From the NCBI GenBank assembly GCA_026985945.1, contig JALSPN010000254.1:1-7038 (forward strand): a stretch of 7,038 bases of DNA, given 5' to 3'. Below, one piece after another: positions 1-5,724 of the stretch. The notes under the pieces are model-generated. The model was not told where the DNA came from, did no database searches, and saw only the letters and a list, made by a program, of their open reading frames with translations. Source of the stretch: Thermodesulfobacteriales bacterium. Its GTDB lineage: Bacteria; Desulfobacterota; Thermodesulfobacteria; Thermodesulfobacteriales; Thermodesulfatatoraceae. The position numbers and the translations under genes are program-made. Numbering within the stretch: the first letter of the stretch is position 1; the number at the start of each line of letters is the position of its first letter.

Positions 1-344
1 GCCACCTGGTCGTTTCTGCTCCTGGCGGTGTGGAGCTTTCCTGCCACGGGGCCTATTTTCTCATAAAGGGCGGCCTCAATGTTCATGTGGACGTCTTCAA
101 GTTCTTTTCGCCATTTGAAACGACCTTCTCTGATCTCCCGAGCGATTTCTTCAAGCCCTTCAATGATGAGTCTTGCTTCCTCTTGCGAAATGAGTCCTAC
201 TTTGCCAAGCATTCTAGCGTGGGCTATGCTCCCCCTTATGTCATAAAGGGCAAGCCTCTGGTCAAAAGAGACCGAGGCGGTAAATTCTTCTACTAATTTA
301 TTGGTCTCTCCTGCAAAACGGCCTCCCCACGGTTTCCGGCTCAT
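1..344 (-). CDS. argH: Argininosuccinate lyase, N-terminal part (gene runs off the left edge)
   Basis: This is the first 114 codons of argininosuccinate lyase, the cytoplasmic enzyme that splits argininosuccinate into arginine and fumarate in the last step of arginine synthesis. Translating the minus strand from the ATG at 344-342 gives MSRKPWGGRF at the N-terminus, then FTASVSFDQRLALYDIRGSI near residues 21-40, an EDVHMNIE segment near 83-90 and KLHTARSRNDQV at 103-114. All of these are hallmarks of the ArgH branch of the fumarase/aspartase superfamily, and the last one is the conserved substrate-binding stretch. The start is supported by a GGAGAGG ribosome site six bases upstream. The family is usually about 460 residues, so roughly three quarters of the gene lies outside the window. 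The gene is divergent from proC. I see no frameshift or odd residue in the visible part. The open frame on the opposite strand at 30-296 is a shadow of this gene. Confidence 0.95.
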   Translation of the reverse strand, partial: MSRKPWGGRFAGETNKLVEEFTASVSFDQRLALYDIRGSIAHARMLGKVGLISQEEARLIIEGLEEIAREIREGRFKWRKELEDVHMNIEAALYEKIGPVAGKLHTARSRNDQV

Positions 345-350
345 CTTCGA

Positions 351-357
351 CCTCTCC
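351..357 (-). promoter_or_regulatory. Ribosome binding site of argH
   Basis: On the minus strand the bases GGAGAGG sit six bases before the ATG at 344. This good Shine-Dalgarno match fixes the argH start. Confidence 0.75.
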
Positions 358-371
358 TTGAGCTTATTTTT

Positions 372-377
372 ATTGTA
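372..377 (-). promoter_or_regulatory. Possible -10 element of the argH promoter
   Basis: The minus strand reads TACAAT here, one mismatch from TATAAT, in the AT-rich core of the argH/proC intergenic region. Transcription would start near position 365, giving a leader of about 20 nt that includes the argH ribosome site. The best -35 candidate upstream (TTGTGT, 19-bp spacer) is poor, so the call is weak. I found no equally good promoter for proC on the plus strand. Confidence 0.3.
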
Positions 378-409
378 AATTTGCCTCAAACCAATAACAC
401 AAAAAGTGC

Positions 410-416
410 AGGAGGT
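410..416 (+). promoter_or_regulatory. Ribosome binding site that decides the proC start
   Basis: AGGAGGT lies just before the ATG at 420, with a short spacer of three to four bases. The frame is also open further upstream, with a possible TTG at 381, but that codon has no ribosome site. The family's N-terminal strand also begins just after the ATG at 420. Confidence 0.7.
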
Positions 417-419
417 CCT

Positions 420-1265
420 ATGGGTCTTAAAGATCTTACTCTGGGTTTTATCGGTGGAGGCCAAATGGCAGAGGCCCTGATTCGGGGATTGTTAAAGAGC
501 CAGAGCACTGCTCCCGAAAGGATCATCGTTTCCGAACCCTTTGAACCCCGCCAGAAGTATCTGACCCGGGAGTTTCCGGGTCTTAAGGCCATCTTTGATA
601 ATTGCGGTCTAGTAAGGGAAAGTGATTTTATCGTTCTGGCGGTAAAACCCCAGATCATGAAAGAGGTGCTTTCAGAAATTTCGCTGGCCGTTGACCCGAC
701 CCGGCATCTTGTTGTCTCAATCGCGGCCGGCATCCCCCTGGCCTTTCTGGAACGGTTTTTGCCGGAGAAGACCCGGGTAGTCCGGGTGATGCCTAACACA
801 GCCGCCCTGGTGCTGGCAAGTATCTCGGCTTTTACCGGCGGTCGTTACACCACAGCTGAAGACCTGGCCCTGGTAGAGGAGTTTCTCAAGGCCTTCGGGG
901 AATGTCTCCTCTTGCCAGAGGTCTATTTTGACGCTGTGACCGGACTTTCAGGAAGCGGGCCGGCTTTTGTAGCGGCTTTTCTGGAAGCCCTCATCGATGG
1001 GGGGGTAAAGGTGGGCCTTCCAAGACCGGTGGCCGAAAAACTTGCCCTGGTAACTCTTTCTGGGACGGCCAAACTCTTTCAAGAAACCGGCAAAAACCCT
1101 TATGAAATCAAAAGTATGGTCACCTCTCCTGGCGGAACTACTATCTGTGGGCTTAAGGCCCTTGCCGAAAGGGGCTTCTCTGGAAGCCTTATGGCAGCGG
1201 TGGAAGCAGCCACGGAAAGATCAGCCGAACTCACGGAAAAGGTCCTCAAGGAGGTTAGCAAATGA
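420..1265 (+). CDS. proC: Pyrroline-5-carboxylate reductase
   Basis: This 281-residue protein catalyses the last step of proline synthesis, the NAD(P)H-dependent reduction of 1-pyrroline-5-carboxylate to proline in the cytoplasm. The N-terminal Rossmann fold is marked by GFIGGGQMAEAL at residues 9-20 and VKPQ at 76-79. RVMPNTAALV follows at 122-131. The C-terminal helical dimerisation and substrate domain carries GLSGSGPAFV at 175-184 and SPGGTT at 236-241, the family signature region. The length is close to the usual 265-280. The start at 420 is preferred over an upstream TTG because of the AGGAGGT site. The gene opens a plus-strand operon, and its TGA overlaps the ATG of hslO as ATGA, which suggests translational coupling. 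With argH on the other side, two amino-acid synthesis genes share one short divergent region. I see no unusual residues. Confidence 0.97.
   Translation: MGLKDLTLGFIGGGQMAEALIRGLLKSQSTAPERIIVSEPFEPRQKYLTREFPGLKAIFDNCGLVRESDFIVLAVKPQIMKEVLSEISLAVDPTRHLVVSIAAGIPLAFLERFLPEKTRVVRVMPNTAALVLASISAFTGGRYTTAEDLALVEEFLKAFGECLLLPEVYFDAVTGLSGSGPAFVAAFLEALIDGGVKVGLPRPVAEKLALVTLSGTAKLFQETGKNPYEIKSMVTSPGGTTICGLKALAERGFSGSLMAAVEAATERSAELTEKVLKEVSK
1248..1255 (+). promoter_or_regulatory. Ribosome binding site of hslO inside the end of proC
   Basis: AAGGAGGT is a full Shine-Dalgarno match lying within the last codons of proC, six bases before the hslO ATG. It allows efficient re-initiation at the ATGA overlap. 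Confidence 0.8.
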
Positions 1266-2155
1266 GTTATGCCGTAAGAGGAATGACCAAAGACGGAGCC
1301 TTTCGGATCTTTGCCGCTGAAACCAGGGATCTGGTAGAAGAGGCCCGAATGAGACACCGCACCACTCCTACCGCCACCGCTGCCCTGGGAAGGGCCCTTA
1401 CCGCAGCGGCCCTTCTGGGGCTTGATCTCAAAACCGGACGGGTAATGATCCAGATAAACGGGGGAGGCCCTCTGGGAGAGATCCTGGCCGAGGCCGATGC
1501 CGAGGGAAACGTGCGGGGTCTGGTTCAGCGCCCCCACATCCATCTCACCCCGCAGAAGGGAAAGTTGCTGGTTGGGCAGGCCGTGGGAAAAGACGGATAT
1601 ATTTCCGTAACCAGGGACCTTGGGCTCAAAGAGCCTTACCAGGGCTCTGTAAAGCTCATCTCAGGCGAGATCGCAGAAGACCTGAGCTACTATCTCACCG
1701 TTTCAGAACAGATACCCTCTGCAGTGGCCCTGGGGGTCTTTGTAGATACAGACAATTCCGTAAAGGCTGCAGGAGGTTTTTTGATTCAAACGATGCCTCA
1801 GGCCACCGAGGAAGCCATCTCCCACACGGAAAAGATTCTACGAGAATTACCCCCGGTAACCACCCTCCTGCGGGAAGGACTGATACCTGAGGAGATCTTA
1901 AAACGCATTTTCGGGGAAGAGATAGAGATCTTTGAGAAAAGGCCCCTTTTTTATCGGTGCCGCTGCTCCCGTGAAAGGGTGGAAAGGGCTCTTGTGGCTC
2001 TCGGGCCAGAAGAAGTTAAACATCTCATCGACCGCAAAGAGCCCGTCAAGATTACCTGTGATTTTTGTGGTGAGGAATATTCCTTCTCTCCTGCAGAGCT
2101 TGAAAAGATCCTGGCCCAGATCGAGGTCAAAAGCAGGCGGGAGCTTGATGCTTGA
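1262..2155 (+). CDS. hslO: Hsp33 redox-regulated molecular chaperone
   Basis: This is a 297-residue Hsp33, a cytoplasmic holdase that is switched on when oxidation and unfolding release zinc from its C-terminal cysteines, and that then binds unfolding proteins. The N-terminal domain shows the family stretches RHRTTPTATAALGRALTAAALL at about 31-52 and GGGPLGEILAEAD at about 67-79, plus GNVRGLV at 82-88. The C-terminal redox switch is intact: Cys233 and Cys235 form the C-x-C pair (RCRCS) and Cys266 and Cys269 the C-x2-C pair (TCDFCGEEY), the four zinc ligands of the family. The length matches E. coli Hsp33 (about 292). The gene overlaps proC by ATGA and the next gene by eight bases, so it sits in the middle of an operon. 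With all four cysteines present it should be a working redox sensor, useful to an anaerobe exposed to brief oxygen or oxidants. Confidence 0.97.
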   Translation: MSYAVRGMTKDGAFRIFAAETRDLVEEARMRHRTTPTATAALGRALTAAALLGLDLKTGRVMIQINGGGPLGEILAEADAEGNVRGLVQRPHIHLTPQKGKLLVGQAVGKDGYISVTRDLGLKEPYQGSVKLISGEIAEDLSYYLTVSEQIPSAVALGVFVDTDNSVKAAGGFLIQTMPQATEEAISHTEKILRELPPVTTLLREGLIPEEILKRIFGEEIEIFEKRPLFYRCRCSRERVERALVALGPEEVKHLIDRKEPVKITCDFCGEEYSFSPAELEKILAQIEVKSRRELDA

Positions 2156-3236
2156 GCCCCTTCCAGGCCCGGTAAAAGAGATGCTTAAACGCGGAGTGGC
2201 GGAAAGGGTCTTTCCAGGAGGGGTACTGGCTATCTGGCATCAGGAAAAAATCTTTCTTGAAGCCCTGGGCTGGCAGGAATTCTTCCCCCGCCCTTTAAAA
2301 GCCACCCCCGAAACCCTCTACGACCTGGCCTCCCTTACCAAACCCCTTTCCACTACCCTGAGCATCATGCGTCTTCTGGCTGAAGGGAAAATCTCTCTCG
2401 ATAACAGGTTAGCGGATTTTTTTCTTGTGCCCCACTGGTTTTCCTCTGTTACCATCAGGATGCTTCTGGCCCATTGCGGCGGTTTCCCGGGCTACCGGCC
2501 CTATTTTGCAAGGCTTATAACCTATCCCTTTGAAAGGCGGCTCTCTATCCTTGAAACCTGGATCATCAAAGAACCCCTGGCTTATCCTCCCGGGAAAAAA
2601 CACATTTACAGCGACCTGGGTTTTTTTCTTCTGGGAAGGATGGTGGAAAAGGTCTCTCAAAAATCCCTTGAGACCTATTTTGAAGAGACTATCTCAAGAC
2701 TTGGGATTTCCGGCTCAGAACTCCTTTTCAGGCCTCTTAAAAAGAAGATTCCCACCGCACGCCTGGCCGCTACCGAAGCCTGCCCCTGGCGAGGGAAACT
2801 CCTTAAAGGAGAAGTCCACGATGAAAACACCTGGGTGATAGGAGGGGTTTCCGGGCAGGCCGGCCTCTTCGGAACGGCTGAAGGCGTGCTCAAGCTCCTA
2901 TTAATTCTTCTCAGAGCTTATAAGGGTGAAGAGGAAAAGGCCTTTCTTTCCCGGTCCCTTCTTCAGGAATTCTGGGAATGGCAAAGCCCTTCGCAGGCCA
3001 CCTGGGCCCTGGGGTTTGATCGTCCAAGCCTTAAAAATTCGAGCGCCGGAGAACGCTTCTCTCCCCGCTCTCTGGGGCACCTGGGTTTTACCGGGCCGTC
3101 CTTCTGGCTCGATCCCGAAAAGGAGATCATCGTGGTCTTTTTGACCAATCGCGTCCACCCCAGAAGAGAGCCCAACAAACTCAAGGCCTTCAGGCCCGCC
3201 CTTCATAACCTGATCTTAAAGGAATTGGGATTTTGA
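2148..3236 (+). CDS. Serine hydrolase of the beta-lactamase / class C penicillin-binding protein fold
   Basis: This 362-residue protein belongs to the AmpC/EstB-like serine hydrolases (COG1680 type). The catalytic Ser-x-x-Lys is SLTK at 62-65 within TLYDLASLTKP. The Tyr motif is YSD at 154-156, and the third motif near the C-terminus is HLGFTG at 311-316, with His in place of the Lys of KTG as in many esterase-like members. The HDENT box at 224-228 followed by GGVSGQAGLFGTAEG is typical of one subgroup. No signal peptide or membrane segment is visible, so the protein should be cytoplasmic, unlike true beta-lactamases. The frame stays open 72 codons further upstream, but that part lies inside hslO. 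The ATG at 2148 has GGGAG upstream and starts just before the conserved fold. It overlaps hslO by eight bases. The substrate is unknown: an esterase, amidase or D-amino-acid peptidase is as likely as anything. The family call is firm, the function is not. Confidence 0.88.
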   Translation: MLEPLPGPVKEMLKRGVAERVFPGGVLAIWHQEKIFLEALGWQEFFPRPLKATPETLYDLASLTKPLSTTLSIMRLLAEGKISLDNRLADFFLVPHWFSSVTIRMLLAHCGGFPGYRPYFARLITYPFERRLSILETWIIKEPLAYPPGKKHIYSDLGFFLLGRMVEKVSQKSLETYFEETISRLGISGSELLFRPLKKKIPTARLAATEACPWRGKLLKGEVHDENTWVIGGVSGQAGLFGTAEGVLKLLLILLRAYKGEEEKAFLSRSLLQEFWEWQSPSQATWALGFDRPSLKNSSAGERFSPRSLGHLGFTGPSFWLDPEKEIIVVFLTNRVHPRREPNKLKAFRPALHNLILKELGF

Positions 3237-3252
3237 GCCGAGGAAATAGGAC

Positions 3253-4092
3253 ATGAAAAGGGCCTTTGGGGTCTTACTTTTGACTTTTGTCCTCATCTCT
3301 CCTGCAAAGGCCTTTTTTCTGACGGCCATTCAGGAGAAGGGAGGAGGCTTTGGTCTCAAGGGGGAAGAGGTCTTCTGGCTCCTTTTTCGCAGTGAACCCT
3401 TCCAGGGGCTCATCTATGACCTGGCCCCACCCAAAGCCTATATCGTTTTACCTGAAGGGGGAAAACAGCCCGTGGCCCTCCGCAGGACCAAAATTTTTGA
3501 TTATGCCCAGGGGCAAAAGCGCTACGCCTGGGTAGCCCACTTCCTTCCCGCCGGAGAGGGAGATTATTTTTTGATCCTGGAAACCAGACCCGCCCTTGTT
3601 CCGGGGCTCAAAGAAGTCTGGCAGGAATACGTTAAAATTCCCCTCCATGTGGGCAAAGGTGAAGCCTGGGAGAGACACCTTTCTTTGCCGGCTGAAATCG
3701 TCTTGTTGACCCGGCCTTACGGTCTGGAAGAAGGCTCCCTTTTGCGAGGAAGACTTTATTTCCAGGGGAAACCCCTTCCCCAGGCTCTTATCCAGGTGGT
3801 CCCTTACCACGGCTGCTATCTGGCCGCAGAAGACCTCCCGCACAATAATTTCGGGGAGGTAGAAGCGAGCCGTATGTATCAAAATCTCTTAACGGACGAA
3901 AACGGGCTTTTTGCCGTTGTTTTATCTCGAAAGGGCTGGTGGCTCCTTTCAGCCCGCATCCCCGCAGGAAATTATAAAATGGGAGAGTTTACTTACCCCC
4001 TCTTTATAAGGGCTTCTGTCTGGATTTATGTCTTCCCGAGTTTTAAACCCCCGGAAAAGGCCCCTTTAATTCAGGCCGATCCTTACAAGTAA
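3253..4092 (+). CDS. Secreted DUF4198-family protein
   Basis: This 279-residue protein has a clear signal peptide: MKR, then a hydrophobic core (AFGVLLLTFVLI), then the cleavage motif AKA at about 18-20. It should be exported to the periplasm. Three stretches match DUF4198 as I know it: LPAEIVLLTRPYGLEEGSLL near 145-164, then RGRLYFQGKPLPQALIQVVPY near 165-185 (a beta-sandwich with the family's GKPL), and LTDENGLFAVVLSRKGWWLLSA near 213-234. Some DUF4198 members are encoded with nickel or cobalt transporters and are thought to be periplasmic metal-handling components, but no transporter gene is present here, so that role is only a possibility. The mature N-terminus begins FFLTAI and lacks the early His that many family members show. 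GAGGA lies eight bases before the ATG, and the gap from the upstream stop is 16 bases, so the gene is probably the last of the operon. Other names for it would be 'carboxypeptidase regulatory-like domain protein' or simply hypothetical. Confidence 0.75.
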   Translation: MKRAFGVLLLTFVLISPAKAFFLTAIQEKGGGFGLKGEEVFWLLFRSEPFQGLIYDLAPPKAYIVLPEGGKQPVALRRTKIFDYAQGQKRYAWVAHFLPAGEGDYFLILETRPALVPGLKEVWQEYVKIPLHVGKGEAWERHLSLPAEIVLLTRPYGLEEGSLLRGRLYFQGKPLPQALIQVVPYHGCYLAAEDLPHNNFGEVEASRMYQNLLTDENGLFAVVLSRKGWWLLSARIPAGNYKMGEFTYPLFIRASVWIYVFPSFKPPEKAPLIQADPYK

Positions 4093-4102
4093 GTCATCTG
4101 TG

Positions 4103-4130
4103 ATTAAAGCCCTCGCCATCTTTAATTTTT
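4103..4130 (+). terminator. Possible weak intrinsic terminator of the plus-strand operon
   Basis: The short convergent gap holds ATTAAAG at 4103-4109 and its inverse CTTTAAT at 4120-4126 around a ten-base loop, followed by T residues to 4130. The T run exists only on the plus strand, so it would serve the DUF4198 end. The stem is only seven pairs with one G-C pair and overlaps the stop codon of the opposing gene, so it may not be functional, least of all at high temperature. Confidence 0.3.
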
Positions 4131-5678
4131 AAGCTCTTCCACCTCAAAAGAGACGATATTGCGTTCACGCTTGCTGAATTCAACGCCGATGAGAAAAATC
4201 CGGCGGCCCTTCGCGGCATACTTCTCAAAGTAGCCCTTCTCCTTGAGCTGCTCTAAGGCCCGCCCCTCGGCCTGCCCCTCCACCACCTTGAACTCGAAAA
4301 GATAGCAGCGGTCTTCAAAGAGCACCGCCATGTCTAACCGCCCTTGGTTTGTGGCCTCCTCCACCCGCACCTCTAAACCCAGCGCCGCAAAATAACAATA
4401 AAAGATGCTGGCATAAAAACCCTCGTAGCCCGAAAGCTCCGTCTTCCGATACCAGTCGTACGGGATGGAGGCAAAGAAGGCGCGAAAAATATCTATCAGC
4501 TCTTCTATTCTTCCGGATTCAAGAATACGAGCAAGACGAATTTCATTCTCAACCTTAGCACGTATGTCCTGAACGAAATAATTGAGAAGATGTTCAGAGA
4601 ACGCAGATTTTACTTCAAGATTAGGATATCGAAGCTTGTAAATACGTTTTTTACCAAGCACATATTCCAGTTTTTCGATGGTGAGATAGCCCGTCTGAAA
4701 TAAAATCGTCTCCGGCTTAATGGATTCTATCTCAAAGCTTTCTAAAAGTTCTTCGCCTACCTCAAGGTGTTCAAGCTCGGGGATAAAGAACTTTCTTTCC
4801 GTGAGGAGCTTGATGAGAAAGGTTGGGGTGCCGGTTTCAAACCAGTAGGGCCGGAATTCGTGATTGCGCAAAAAGAGAAGAATGTCGAAGGGGTTATAGA
4901 CGGGCTCGCCAAGCCAGGAGTAGCCGTTATACCAGAGGCGGACTTCTTCAAGATCAACGCCTTCAAGGCGGTCGGAGAAGACGGTTTCAAACTCTTTCTG
5001 GGTGTAGCCGCAGATGGTGGCGTAGTCCGGCGAAATCGTTATGTCTTCAAGGTTGTTTAAGCCTGAGAAGATAGACACTTTGGAGAACTTGGTAACACCG
5101 GTCAGGAAGCAGAACTTGAGGTAAGGGTCGGCGTCTTTAAGCACGGAGTAGAAGTTTTTAAGTTTTTCGCGGATTCTTGAGGCGGTTTTTAGGTCATCTA
5201 TGCGATCGAGAATGGGCTTGTCGTATTCGTCAACCAGGACGACACTTTTGGCCCCAAACTTTTCTACAGCCCGCTTGATAAGCTCGTAGAAACAGGCCCG
5301 ATAATCGTCGGCGTGTTTGCAAGTTATACCCAGATTCTCCTGATTTTCCTCAAGGATGAGGAGGATCTGTTTTACGAGGTCGTTTTCGTCTTCGATTACC
5401 CCGGCGCCGAAAGAGACGTAGATAACAGGGTACTTTTTCGACCAGTCCCAGTGGTTTTCAAGAAAAAGGCCCTCGAAGAGTTCTCTTTTTCCAAGGAAGG
5501 CCTGCCGTAGAGTGTCAAGAAAGAGGCTCTTTCCGAACCGCCTGGGGCGGGAGAGAAAGTAATACTTGCCTTCGTCAACGAGTTTTTTGACGAAAGGGGT
5601 CTTATCTACATAGTAGTAGCCTTCGGTGCGTATCTCGACAAAGCTCTGGATACCTACCGGAAGTTTCTTTTTAGTCAT
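4122..5678 (-). CDS. AAA-ATPase-like protein with C-terminal PD-(D/E)XK nuclease-like domain (DUF1703 type)
   Basis: This 518-residue protein belongs to the family with an N-terminal AAA-ATPase-like domain and a C-terminal PD-(D/E)XK nuclease-like domain. The N-terminal IQSFVEIRTEGYYYVDKTPF (10-29) is the family opening. RPRRFGKS at 44-51 is its Walker A variant, with Lys50. VVLVDEYDKPI at 146-156 is Walker B, with Asp150 and Glu151. FLTGVTKFSKVSIFSGLNNL at 191-210 is the most recognisable block. WYNGYSW and YNPFDILLFL (249-270) follow. The nuclease core is complete: Asp449 in GRLDMAVLF, then Glu462 and Lys464 in YLFEFKV. The biological role is unknown; ATP use and DNA or RNA cleavage are inferred from motifs. 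Members are patchily distributed and often multi-copy. The frame is open 24 codons further, from a TTG at 5750 inside the M42 gene, but that start has no ribosome site and the family's homology begins at the ATG at 5678. No Shine-Dalgarno precedes this ATG either. Base composition is uneven along the gene: roughly 57% GC at 4201-4440 against 38% at 4501-4740 by hand count. Confidence 0.9.
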   Translation of the reverse strand: MTKKKLPVGIQSFVEIRTEGYYYVDKTPFVKKLVDEGKYYFLSRPRRFGKSLFLDTLRQAFLGKRELFEGLFLENHWDWSKKYPVIYVSFGAGVIEDENDLVKQILLILEENQENLGITCKHADDYRACFYELIKRAVEKFGAKSVVLVDEYDKPILDRIDDLKTASRIREKLKNFYSVLKDADPYLKFCFLTGVTKFSKVSIFSGLNNLEDITISPDYATICGYTQKEFETVFSDRLEGVDLEEVRLWYNGYSWLGEPVYNPFDILLFLRNHEFRPYWFETGTPTFLIKLLTERKFFIPELEHLEVGEELLESFEIESIKPETILFQTGYLTIEKLEYVLGKKRIYKLRYPNLEVKSAFSEHLLNYFVQDIRAKVENEIRLARILESGRIEELIDIFRAFFASIPYDWYRKTELSGYEGFYASIFYCYFAALGLEVRVEEATNQGRLDMAVLFEDRCYLFEFKVVEGQAEGRALEQLKEKGYFEKYAAKGRRIFLIGVEFSKRERNIVSFEVEELKN

Positions 5679-5687
5679 CACAAAGAC

Positions 5688-5693
5688 ATTATA
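5688..5693 (-). promoter_or_regulatory. Possible -10 element of the ATPase/nuclease gene
   Basis: A perfect TATAAT on the minus strand lies nine bases before the ATG at 5678. A -10 here would start transcription at about 5681, two or three bases before the start codon, giving an essentially leaderless message. That fits the lack of a Shine-Dalgarno site. The -35 region 17 bp upstream (CTTACT) matches TTGACA poorly, so this is tentative. Confidence 0.35.
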
Positions 5694-5724
5694 AAGAACA
5701 TAGTTCAACAAGTAAGAATAGCGG

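Noticed and set aside
30..296. Open frame of 88 codons on the plus strand at the left edge
   Set aside because: It lies fully opposite the argH coding sequence, whose protein has conserved motifs throughout. The plus-strand product resembles nothing and has no ribosome site.
386..799. Open frame of 137 codons on the minus strand within proC
   Set aside because: It is an antisense shadow in GC-balanced coding DNA. Its product is low-complexity Arg/Ser/Pro-rich with no recognisable motif, while the plus strand encodes a complete ProC.
1100..1543. Open frame of 147 codons on the minus strand across the proC/hslO junction
   Set aside because: It is antisense to two clearly conserved genes, and the product has no domain or start signal.
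1932..2147. 72-codon upstream extension of the serine hydrolase
   Set aside because: It is out-of-frame reading of the zinc-binding end of hslO. The homology begins after the ATG at 2148, which has its own ribosome site.
2148..3236. Antibiotic-resistance beta-lactamase
   Set aside because: The protein lacks a signal peptide and has a His in the third motif, which fits the broad serine hydrolase family better than a true beta-lactamase.
4093..4121. Convergent gap considered as an integration or attachment site
   Set aside because: There is no direct repeat, tRNA end or integrase nearby. The only structure is the weak AT-rich hairpin listed as a possible terminator.
4767..5060. Overlapping plus-strand frames of 97 and 83 codons inside the ATPase/nuclease gene
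   Set aside because: They are antisense shadows. The minus-strand protein has continuous family motifs through this region.
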